A stretch of 64,000 nt of DNA from Bacillota bacterium (GTDB taxonomy: Bacteria > Bacillota > Limnochordia > DTU080): the NCBI GenBank assembly GCA_012840225.1, contig DULU01000089.1:1-64000 (forward strand), read 5' to 3'. The notes beneath the pieces are model-generated. The model did no database searches, had not been told where the DNA came from, and saw only the letters and a program-made list of their open reading frames with translations. The translations under genes and the position numbers were made by a program. How positions within the stretch are numbered: position 1 is the stretch's first letter; each line of letters starts with the position of its first letter. Positions 25,312-33,106 of the stretch are shown here, in pieces.

Positions 25312-28300
25312 GTGTTCTCCATACGCAGGACGGAAATTCATATCGGTGCCCGCCGGGGCTTATTCCATCTCTGGGCCACAGAAGGTGCCGCCTCTGCCGC
25401 CAGATCCTTCAGGGCAGCCGGTACCTATTTTCCTGGGGCACTTTCATATGATGAGTTAAAAAGTATCATAAAATCTATCGTCGGAGGTTCACACAGCATC
25501 GGCTATCCTGTCAAAGCGTACATCTGGCTCCCGGAAGAGCTTACGGCGCGCTCCAGAACCGCCGGCAGCCGGGGAAGGCTTTTGCCTTACGCCATTCCCA
25601 CCATCGGCCTTGATGAAGAAACCGCTGTGGCCATACTTCACGCCTGCCTCTCCAGGCAAGCTTTTGCCGGGAACATCTTCCCGGCAGCCGATCTCCTCTA
25701 TTGGACTTATGCGCTCAGACTGGCCATCATCTTAATCGTCAAGCAGCAATACCTGCCGGGCCTGGTTTCCACCGATTTTGTTGGCTGGCGGGCGGTCTGG
25801 GAGCCGGTTTACAGCGATGAGACGGCTGAATTTTGCAACCGGCTGGCGCAGTCCATGCCAGGAGCAGCGCGGGCCATCACTATGGATGATCATGAGCCGC
25901 CGGGCCAATCAGCGTCCGATTGTATGTGGGCGGTGGTCCGCACCTTGGTGGATTACCTGGTGCGGGCGGCTCAGGACCAGTCATTATCGCGCCTGCGCCA
26001 ATTATCTGCCGATAGCCTGCATGATGATTGGATAGCCGCCTTAATGAACATCTATGGCTATCTGGATGATAAGTATAAAGATGCGCCTAAATGGCAGCAG
26101 CAGCTACAGGCCTGGCAGCGCCCCATCAAGCTGGTCGCCGGGGCGCCTTTCCGACTGTGCCTGCGCCTGGAGGAGCCGGTGCCGCCGACCGAGGACTGGC
26201 ACCTGCGCTTCCTGGCCCAATCCCGCCATGATCCCAGCCTGCTCATCCCGGCTGCCGATATCTTCTCCAACAGGAAGATATCGCCCTACCTCCCCAAATC
26301 CGAGATCCGGGAAGCCTTGCTGATGTCCCTGGCGCTTGCCGCCAACATCTCCAAGGCGGTGGAAAAAGGCCTGCAGCAAAAGGTACCGGACGGCTCCACC
26401 CTTGACGGCGATGCCGCTTTCCATTTCCTCACCGAGGAAGCGCCCCGGCTGGAAGAGGCCGGTTTCAGCATCATGCTGCCGGCCTGGTGGGTGAAGGGCA
26501 CAGACTCTCAGCTCAAAGTGAAAGCCGAAGTGAAAAGTCCACCCATGAAGACCAAAGGGCGCCTGTCCCTGGATGCCCTGGTGTCGATAGATTGGCATCT
26601 GCTGCTGGACGGCGAAGAAGTGGCCGTTGAGGAAATCAAAGCATTGGCCAAGCTGAAAACTCCCCTGGTGCAGATGCGCGGCCGATGGGTAATGCTTAAG
26701 CCTGAAGACATGGAGGCCATAGCCGCCTATTGGCGGCAAAAGGAGAAAAAAATAACCGCCAGGCAGTTTATCAATATGGCCTTGACCGGTCAATCGCCCA
26801 TTTCCGGGCTGGCTCTCGCCGATTATAAAGCGGACGGCTGGCTGGGACAAACCCTCACCCGGCTGGAAAACAAGAGCAGCATCTCAGACTGTCCACTGCC
26901 CAAAGGATTGAACGGCGTGCTCCGGCCATATCAAAAAAGAGGTTATGACTGGCTGCAATTTCTCTGCCGCGCCGGCTTGGGCGCCTGCCTGGCAGACGAT
27001 ATGGGTTTAGGAAAAACCATCCAGACTCTGGCTTCCATCCTGAAAGACAAGGAAGACGGCGAGCAGAAACCTGTATTGATCGTCTGCCCCACCTCCGTGC
27101 TCAACAACTGGCTGTTGGAGGCCCGGAAATTCACTCCCGAACTGAAGGTGATGGTGTATCATGGCTCCGGGCGGCTGAAAGAGGACCAGTTCAGCGAGGA
27201 GGCCGGTGCCCATGATCTGGTGCTCACCACTTATTCCTTGCTGCATAGGGATGTGAAGAGTATGGCGCGGCTCCGCTGGGCCGGTGTGGTGCTGGACGAA
27301 GCCCAAAATATTAAAAATCCGGAGACCAAGCAAGCCCGGGCGGCGCGCACCCTGGCTGCCGCCGCCGACTACAGGATTGCCCTCACCGGTACACCGGTAG
27401 AGAATCATGTCGGCGATCTCTGGTCCATTATGGAATTTCTCAATCCCGGCATGCTGGGGACGGCGGCGGATTACCGCCGGCGCTTCTTCCTCCCTATACA
27501 TCACTATAACCAGGAAGAGGCCGCCGCAGAGCTAAAGAAGCTCACCGGGCCGTTTATCCTGCGCCGGGTGAAGACGGATAAAGCCATCATCGCCGATCTG
27601 CCGGAGAAGATAGAGAGCAAGGCTTATTGCGGGCTTACCAAGGAACAGGCTTCGCTGTACCAGGCCGTGGCCAATGATCTTCTGGAACAAGCCGACGCCG
27701 CTGAAGGCATGGCCCGCCGGGGGTTGATCCTTTCGGCTTTGACCCGCCTAAAGCAGGTCTGCAACCATCCGGCTCTGTTTCTCGGCGACCATTCTGCGCT
27801 GACTGACCGTTCCGGCAAGCTGAACCGGCTGACGGAGCTATTGGAGGAAACGCTCAGTGCCGGCGACCGCAGCCTGATCTTCACCCAATTTGCGCAGATG
27901 GGCGAGCTGTTGCAAGATTACCTGCAGGAGAGATTCGGCCAGGAGGTGCTGTTCCTGCACGGCGGGGTACCGAGGAAAGAACGGGATGAGATGGTGACGT
28001 GCTTCCAGCAAACCGCAAACGGCACAAGTGGCCCCCGGGCACCGCAGATATTTATTCTCTCCCTGAAAGCCGGCGGAACCGGTCTCAACCTGACGGCGGC
28101 CAATCACGTCTTTCATTTCGACCGCTGGTGGAATCCGGCGGTGGAAAACCAGGCCACAGACCGGGCCTTCCGCATCGGTCAGAAAAAAGGCGTCCAGGTC
28201 CACAAATTTATCTGCCGGGGTACCCTGGAGGAGCGCATTGACGAAATCATTGAGCAGAAGCGGGGCATGGCGGAAATGGTGGTCGGCAGCGGCGAGCAAT

Positions 28301-28371
28301 GGCTGACGGAGTTGACCACCTCCCAGCTGCGGGAGCTGATCATGCTGGCCGGCGACGTCACGGCCGAATGA
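25312..28371 (+). CDS. SNF2-family DNA translocase / helicase
   Basis: The protein has 1019 residues. The first half contains the SNF2-associated region (around VQMRGRWVMLKPEDMEAI). The helicase core begins near residue 540, with motif I DDMGLGKTIQTL, Walker B DEAQNIKNPET, motif III LTGTPVENHVGDLW, and the C-terminal helicase motifs SLKAGGTGLNLTAANHV and QATDRAFRIGQ. Such proteins translocate on duplex DNA and remodel protein-DNA complexes; bacterial roles include transcription recycling, repair and defence. The assigned start is a GTG with only G-rich sequence close by, so the true N-terminus is uncertain. A SWIM zinc-finger gene follows after 14 bp and is almost certainly in the same operon. 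Confidence 0.93.
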   Translation: MFSIRRTEIHIGARRGLFHLWATEGAASAARSFRAAGTYFPGALSYDELKSIIKSIVGGSHSIGYPVKAYIWLPEELTARSRTAGSRGRLLPYAIPTIGLDEETAVAILHACLSRQAFAGNIFPAADLLYWTYALRLAIILIVKQQYLPGLVSTDFVGWRAVWEPVYSDETAEFCNRLAQSMPGAARAITMDDHEPPGQSASDCMWAVVRTLVDYLVRAAQDQSLSRLRQLSADSLHDDWIAALMNIYGYLDDKYKDAPKWQQQLQAWQRPIKLVAGAPFRLCLRLEEPVPPTEDWHLRFLAQSRHDPSLLIPAADIFSNRKISPYLPKSEIREALLMSLALAANISKAVEKGLQQKVPDGSTLDGDAAFHFLTEEAPRLEEAGFSIMLPAWWVKGTDSQLKVKAEVKSPPMKTKGRLSLDALVSIDWHLLLDGEEVAVEEIKALAKLKTPLVQMRGRWVMLKPEDMEAIAAYWRQKEKKITARQFINMALTGQSPISGLALADYKADGWLGQTLTRLENKSSISDCPLPKGLNGVLRPYQKRGYDWLQFLCRAGLGACLADDMGLGKTIQTLASILKDKEDGEQKPVLIVCPTSVLNNWLLEARKFTPELKVMVYHGSGRLKEDQFSEEAGAHDLVLTTYSLLHRDVKSMARLRWAGVVLDEAQNIKNPETKQARAARTLAAAADYRIALTGTPVENHVGDLWSIMEFLNPGMLGTAADYRRRFFLPIHHYNQEEAAAELKKLTGPFILRRVKTDKAIIADLPEKIESKAYCGLTKEQASLYQAVANDLLEQADAAEGMARRGLILSALTRLKQVCNHPALFLGDHSALTDRSGKLNRLTELLEETLSAGDRSLIFTQFAQMGELLQDYLQERFGQEVLFLHGGVPRKERDEMVTCFQQTANGTSGPRAPQIFILSLKAGGTGLNLTAANHVFHFDRWWNPAVENQATDRAFRIGQKKGVQVHKFICRGTLEERIDEIIEQKRGMAEMVVGSGEQWLTELTTSQLRELIMLAGDVTAE

Positions 28372-28385
28372 AAGGTGAATGATCA

Positions 28386-29372
28386 TTGGCGCGCAAAGAT
28401 AGGTTCTCCGACTATAATTCCAGGTTTATGCATTATTCCTCTGAACCCAGAAAGGTCAAAGGCGGCATCAAAGCGCAGACGCAGCGGGGGGAATTTGCCG
28501 CCAACTGGTGGGCCCAAAAATGGCTGAGCGCCATTGCCGGTAAGGCAGCCCACTCCAGACTGCAAAGGGGTAAGACCTATGCCCGTAAGGGCCAGGTAGT
28601 CGATCTGGATATCAAAAAGGGGAAAATCAGCTCGCTGGTACAAGGCAGCCGGGCTATTCCCTATAAAGTGACCATCACCCTCCCGACCTTCTCCGCCGCC
28701 GAGTGGCGGCATATGGTGGAACTGGTCAAAGAAAGCGCCATGTGGCAAGCCCAGCTGTCGGCCGGACAAATGCCGGCGGAGATGATCACCGCCATCTGGG
28801 AGAAAGCCGGACTCTCTCTTTTCCCCACTCCGAAGAGCCCCTGCCATACCGATTGCTCTTGCCCCGACTGGGAAAACCCCTGCAAGCACCTGGCCGCCGT
28901 CATCTACCTGGTGGGAGAAGAACTCGATCATGATCCCTTCCTGCTTTTTACCTTGCGCGGCATGACCAGGGAAGAGTTTTTCTCCGCCTTGCATGACGAG
29001 GAAAAAAGCGGCACAGAGGCCATGAAAGATGGGGCGAAGATAAAAGCCGGCACAGAGGTCCGGAAAAAGGCCGGAACAGGAGCCAAAGCGAAAGCTAAGG
29101 AGCCGGCGCCGGCACCTATGGAGCCAGAACCTCTTCTCCCCCAGCAATACTGGCAAATGGGCAAATTACCCGAGCGGTGGCCCACAGACCGCAAACCACC
29201 AGCGCAGAATGCCCCTCTCCTCATGCGCCTCGGACCGCCGCCCTTCTGGCGCGGCGAGAAACCCATCCTGGAGCTCTTGGCGCCGGTCTATGCCCAGGCT
29301 ACGGCGGCAGTAATAAAAATGATCGACGAGCAGTCTCTCACTTCAGAGCAGTCTCTCACTTCAATAGAATAG
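28386..29372 (+). CDS. SWIM zinc-finger protein
   Basis: The protein has 328 residues. The SWIM motif is seen as CHTDCSCPDWENPCKH around residues 157-172, which gives the Cys-x-Cys...Cys-x-His zinc ligands and probably binds DNA or protein. The N-terminal region has a conserved W-W-A-Q-K-W-L. The C-terminal part is a Lys/Ala/Pro-rich linker (KAGTGAKAKAKEPAPAPMEP) and a short conserved tail. It starts at TTG with AAGGTGA before it. Its gene follows the SNF2 gene directly, a pairing common in bacteria, so the protein probably targets or regulates the translocase. An 18-bp tandem duplication near the 3' end repeats SEQSLT. Confidence 0.88.
   Translation: MARKDRFSDYNSRFMHYSSEPRKVKGGIKAQTQRGEFAANWWAQKWLSAIAGKAAHSRLQRGKTYARKGQVVDLDIKKGKISSLVQGSRAIPYKVTITLPTFSAAEWRHMVELVKESAMWQAQLSAGQMPAEMITAIWEKAGLSLFPTPKSPCHTDCSCPDWENPCKHLAAVIYLVGEELDHDPFLLFTLRGMTREEFFSALHDEEKSGTEAMKDGAKIKAGTEVRKKAGTGAKAKAKEPAPAPMEPEPLLPQQYWQMGKLPERWPTDRKPPAQNAPLLMRLGPPPFWRGEKPILELLAPVYAQATAAVIKMIDEQSLTSEQSLTSIE
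29328..29363 (+). repeat. 18-bp perfect tandem duplication inside the SWIM gene
   Basis: The unit GAGCAGTCTCTCACTTCA occurs twice in succession (29328-29345 and 29346-29363) and keeps the reading frame, adding six residues to the C-terminus. It looks like recent replication slippage. Confidence 0.9.
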
Positions 29373-29457
29373 TACAAAAGGCATCTCATACCGTTGCAAG
29401 AAATCACCTCCCCGCCGCCTTTAATATAAAATCACTCTAGCGAACGAGGTGATCAGC

Positions 29458-30843
29458 ATGCATCGTTATGATACTTTAGCCATCTCTAGCCCGGATGATC
29501 TGCTTTATGGCCGCGCTCCCCGCCCGCTGAAGGTGAAGGAGGGCTTGGTCATCGGCGGCGGTACGGTGTATCCCGAGGTTAATTTTACCCTGCCGCCGAT
29601 GAATATCTCGGCTGAGGTCATGCCGGCCATCTACCGCCAGTATGAGGAGATGATCGAAGGGATCTGCAAACGGGCGGTGGAACTGGAACTGCCCGGCCTG
29701 GTGGTGGAATTTGAACTGCTCCCGCCCATGACCATGGAGCCGCAGTGGGGGGCCGGGATCACGGAGGTGCTGCGCCGCACCCTGGATAAATATGCAGCGG
29801 AAGCAGGCCTGAAAAGCGCCTTGCGGGTGACGCCCAACGACATCCGGGAACATGAACGCCCACCTCTGTTGCGCACAGGATATTTATGGGAAAAAATGGT
29901 GGAAAGTTTCCGTCTGAATGCCGCCGCCGGCGCCGATCTTATGGCCATAGAATCCACGGGAGGGAAAGAGCTGCACGACGATGCCATCATCATGGCCGAC
30001 CTGCCGCTCGCACTCTTTGCGCTCGGGGTGTTGGGTTGCCGGGATATGGACTTTCTCTGGGATAACATCGTGCAGACCTGCCAAGGCACTACCTGCCATC
30101 CGGCGGGCGATTCGGCCTGCGGTTTCGGTAATTCGGCGATGGTGTTGGCCGAAAAGGGCTATATACCCAAGGTATGGTCGGCCCTGATCAGGGTGATGAC
30201 CGTCCCCCGCAGCCTGGTGGCTCACGAGAAAGGAGCCGTAGGCCCCGGCAAGGACTGCGCTTATGAAAATCCATATCTGAAAGCCATCACGGGACTACCG
30301 ATGTCCGGGGAGGGCTCCGAGGCGGCTTGCGCCCATCTTTCGCCGGTAGGCAACATTGCCAGGGCCGCCGCCGACCTCTGGAGTAATGAATCCGTGCAGA
30401 ATGTCCGCCTCCTGGGCGGCATGGCTCCCGTCGTCTCCCTTGAACAGCTGGCCTATGCCACCCGCTTGCTGAACACCGCCGCCGCCCATGGTCCGGCTGG
30501 GGCCCGGCAGCTCCGCAACTGGTATGTGGAAAGCGATGCCAATAGGGATCCCCAGGCTTATATCCTCCGCCCGGATGTGGTGATCGCGATTGCCAAGCAG
30601 ATAGTGGCGGCACCCACGCCATATCTGAGAACGCGCACCGCCGCTTTGGCCACCCTGGCAGCCTTGCGGTCGGCGGTAGCCGAGGGCGAGCTGGCCCTGC
30701 CGGAGAGAGAGTTGACATATCTTGACCTGCTCTCCAGCCAAGCCGACAGCCTCCCGGAAGACGAAGCCGATCTGATTGGGATGGTGAGCGGCTCTTTCGA
30801 CCGGGAAAAGATAAGGCTCGATCAATACGAGCTGGATATCTAA
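29458..30843 (+). CDS. mtaB: Methanol:corrinoid protein methyltransferase
   Basis: MtaB moves the methyl group of methanol to the corrinoid protein MtaC. This 461-residue protein has the expected family length. The likely zinc ligands are Glu165 (AIESTGGKE), Cys221 (GDSACGFGN) and Cys267 (GKDCAYENP), very close to Glu164, Cys220 and Cys269 of the Methanosarcina barkeri enzyme. A GTG nine bases upstream is also in frame, but the ATG at 29458 sits eight bases after GAGG and is preferred. No mtaC or mtaA gene is adjacent, so the partner proteins must be encoded elsewhere, or the enzyme acts on another methylated substrate. The gene ends before a strong terminator. Confidence 0.88.
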   Translation: MHRYDTLAISSPDDLLYGRAPRPLKVKEGLVIGGGTVYPEVNFTLPPMNISAEVMPAIYRQYEEMIEGICKRAVELELPGLVVEFELLPPMTMEPQWGAGITEVLRRTLDKYAAEAGLKSALRVTPNDIREHERPPLLRTGYLWEKMVESFRLNAAAGADLMAIESTGGKELHDDAIIMADLPLALFALGVLGCRDMDFLWDNIVQTCQGTTCHPAGDSACGFGNSAMVLAEKGYIPKVWSALIRVMTVPRSLVAHEKGAVGPGKDCAYENPYLKAITGLPMSGEGSEAACAHLSPVGNIARAAADLWSNESVQNVRLLGGMAPVVSLEQLAYATRLLNTAAAHGPAGARQLRNWYVESDANRDPQAYILRPDVVIAIAKQIVAAPTPYLRTRTAALATLAALRSAVAEGELALPERELTYLDLLSSQADSLPEDEADLIGMVSGSFDREKIRLDQYELDI

Positions 30844-30883
30844 GCTTTCACCGACACCTGACTAACCGAATATAGTACATGTG

Positions 30884-30930
30884 AAACCAGGAGCGGATCT
30901 CCCATACCGGCTGAGATCCGCTCCTGGTTT
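30884..30930 (+). terminator. Strong rho-independent terminator after mtaB
   Basis: The 18-bp perfect stem AAACCAGGAGCGGATCTC / GAGATCCGCTCCTGGTTT (30884-30901 with 30913-30930) has an 11-base loop and ends in TTTATTTG. It can also terminate the convergent CO dehydrogenase operon. Confidence 0.92.
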
Positions 30931-31056
30931 ATTTGAGTTAATCAACGGACCTTGTTTACCTTCCTTGGAAAGCTACTGTCCCTATTTGAACACCCCCCAC
31001 AGCCCTCCTCCACGTTTGGAGTAAGAATTGGACACTCCGGCGGTATTCATAACGCA

Positions 31057-32544
31057 TCACAACGACCTAAGGTGGCCGCAATTGAAATTGTCGTTCATGA
31101 TGGTATCGGCGAAACGAGAGACATCTGTCTTTTTGCGCAAGAGCGCACCATATACCCCCGCCTGGGATATATCTCCCACCAAAACCATGCCTACCAGTGC
31201 ATTTTTATACAAAACCAGCTTCTTATATCTGCGCTGTTCAGGCTCGGCTTTCACCAACACCATATAGGCGCTTTCGCCGCTCTCACCTTTCGCCGGCACC
31301 GGCGGCTCCACCAACCCCATGGCGATGGCCGGCACCTCCCGGAACTCGACGGCATTTTGCAGGCCGATTAAGCCGCGACAAGCTCTTCTCCGGCTGGCCA
31401 TATTGTAAGCGGCTATACGCCCCTGCGCCGAAGCATTAGGCCAGATAGGCGTCCAGGTGGGCAAGGCTCCGGCGCGCTCCGGGGAAAGGGTGCGGAATTC
31501 GGCCACGTCCCCGGCGGCATAAATGCCGGGCACACTGGTTTCCAGGTAATCATCGATCAAAATGCCCCGGCGGACGGCCGGACCGGCGGACGCTGCCCAT
31601 GCCGTATTGGGAGTGATGCCCGCAGCCACAATAATCAGATCAGCCGGCAAGCTTTCCTCTCCGCTGTCACCTGCCGTCCCGCTGCCGGTCAACACCACCC
31701 GACATCGATCCCCGACTTCTCGTCCTGCCTCATGGTCAGGCCTTTCCTGACCAACGATCTCCCCAACCTGCCGACCCAAAATAAAGCGGATCCCTTCTTT
31801 CTCCATCTCCCTCTGCAGCATCCCCGCCGCATATGCATCAAATTGCGCCGGCAGGATCTGCGCTTCCTTCTCCACGACGGTCACCTCAAGCTGAGCGCCC
31901 CACCTTCTTATCAGGGCATAGGCGGCTTCCACGCCCACAAAACCGCCGCCGATCACCACGACGGAGCGGGTTTGGGCAACCAGCCGAGAATCGGAATCAG
32001 GTTGGGCGCCGGCGTGGGCACCGGCGTGGGCACCGGGCCGGGTGCACATTTGAACACAGGCTTGTTCTATCGCCCGAGCATCCGCCAGATGGCGCAAACC
32101 GAATACCTGCGGGCGGTCTATCCCCGGTATAGGCGGAAAACGGGAGGCGGCGCCGGTAGCGATGAGCAGGCGATCATATGGCAACTCCTCACCATCTGCC
32201 AGCTTCACCACCTTTTTGCCTGGGTCAACGGCCAAAGCCTCCCGCCCCAGGAGCAGGTTGATGCCCAGCTTCCGAAAAAAATCCCTCGGCCTGATGGTGA
32301 GGTCTTCCTCCCGGCAACGCCCGGCCAGGTAAGCCGGCAAGAGGCAGCGGGAATAGGGAGGAAAATCTTCGGCGGATACCAAAGTAACGGTCACCTGGCC
32401 ATCCTCCGGCCGGCCGTCCACCTGTACCCCGCTGTCTTCGAAACTATTGCCGCTTCTCCGAGCCTCCCCGGAGGGGAAAATCTGCCTGAGCGTCTCAGCG
32501 GCTCTCACCCCTGCCGCGCCGCTACCAATGATGACAAAGCGCAT
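31057..32544 (-). CDS. FAD/NAD(P)-dependent oxidoreductase of the CO dehydrogenase operon
   Basis: The protein has 495 residues of the pyridine nucleotide-disulfide oxidoreductase fold. The FAD-binding motif is VIIGSGAAGVRAAE at residue 3, the NAD-binding motif is VVVIGGGFVGVEAA, and the second FAD element is GIYAAGDVAEF. It lacks a CxxxxC redox disulfide, like NADH oxidases and rubredoxin reductases. It lies 25 bp after the ferredoxin gene, the cooS-cooF-FNOR order of Carboxydothermus CODH-IV, where electrons from CO are thought to feed NAD(P)H-dependent oxidant reduction. The stretch GAHAGAHAGAQ, coded by a 12-bp tandem repeat (32011-32034), is an unusual insertion in a surface loop. Confidence 0.88.
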   Translation of the reverse strand: MRFVIIGSGAAGVRAAETLRQIFPSGEARRSGNSFEDSGVQVDGRPEDGQVTVTLVSAEDFPPYSRCLLPAYLAGRCREEDLTIRPRDFFRKLGINLLLGREALAVDPGKKVVKLADGEELPYDRLLIATGAASRFPPIPGIDRPQVFGLRHLADARAIEQACVQMCTRPGAHAGAHAGAQPDSDSRLVAQTRSVVVIGGGFVGVEAAYALIRRWGAQLEVTVVEKEAQILPAQFDAYAAGMLQREMEKEGIRFILGRQVGEIVGQERPDHEAGREVGDRCRVVLTGSGTAGDSGEESLPADLIIVAAGITPNTAWAASAGPAVRRGILIDDYLETSVPGIYAAGDVAEFRTLSPERAGALPTWTPIWPNASAQGRIAAYNMASRRRACRGLIGLQNAVEFREVPAIAMGLVEPPVPAKGESGESAYMVLVKAEPEQRRYKKLVLYKNALVGMVLVGDISQAGVYGALLRKKTDVSRFADTIMNDNFNCGHLRSL

Positions 32545-32569
32545 CCAGACTCACCTCACCACTTCAACC

Positions 32570-33106
32570 TCAAGCTCCCTCCAGCAGAGCCAGAGCTGTT
32601 TTCATGGCTCGTCCGGCAGCGAAATCATCCACTTCGCCCCAAATCAGGGCATCCATGGGACAGGCGGCGGCACAGGCCGGCACTTCCCGGTCGGGACAGC
32701 CGTCGCATTTCAGCGCCACTTTCTTGTCAGGATGCTGCCGCACGGCTCCATAAGGGCAGGCCATGATGCACATCCAACAGCCCACACAGGCCTGCTCGCC
32801 CCCTTCATTCGAGACCAAACCGCTTTTGGGGTCCTTACGCATCGCCCCGGTCATGCAGGCATCCACGCAGGCAGGTTCCTCGCAGTGCAGGCAAAGCAGC
32901 GGCACGGCCCGCCCCTTCACCGGTAACACCTGTATACGGGGCGGCGTCTTTTCCATCATGCCTCCTATGATGGATTTATCATTGGCCGCATGTGCTCCCG
33001 CACAAGCCAGGACACAGGTCATGCAGCCGTTGCACTTCCCGGCATCGATCATCACTCTTCTCATACCCAAAAGGCACCCCGCTTTCAGCTCCCGCGCCGG
33101 TTTCAC
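32570..33106 (-). CDS. cooF: CooF-like electron transfer protein with four [4Fe-4S] clusters
   Basis: The 178-residue protein has four Cys-rich motifs: CNGCMTCVLAC, CLHCEEPACVDAC, CVGCWMCIMAC and CDGCPDREVPAC. This suits four [4Fe-4S] clusters that carry electrons from the CO dehydrogenase to a partner. The GTG start at 33106 overlaps the cooS TGA in a GTGA tetranucleotide, so translation is coupled. An ATG at 33064 (MRRVMIDAGKCNGC) is a possible alternative start that fits the usual family N-terminus. The next gene codes for an FAD/NAD oxidoreductase, the probable electron acceptor. Confidence 0.92.
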   Translation of the reverse strand: MKPARELKAGCLLGMRRVMIDAGKCNGCMTCVLACAGAHAANDKSIIGGMMEKTPPRIQVLPVKGRAVPLLCLHCEEPACVDACMTGAMRKDPKSGLVSNEGGEQACVGCWMCIMACPYGAVRQHPDKKVALKCDGCPDREVPACAAACPMDALIWGEVDDFAAGRAMKTALALLEGA

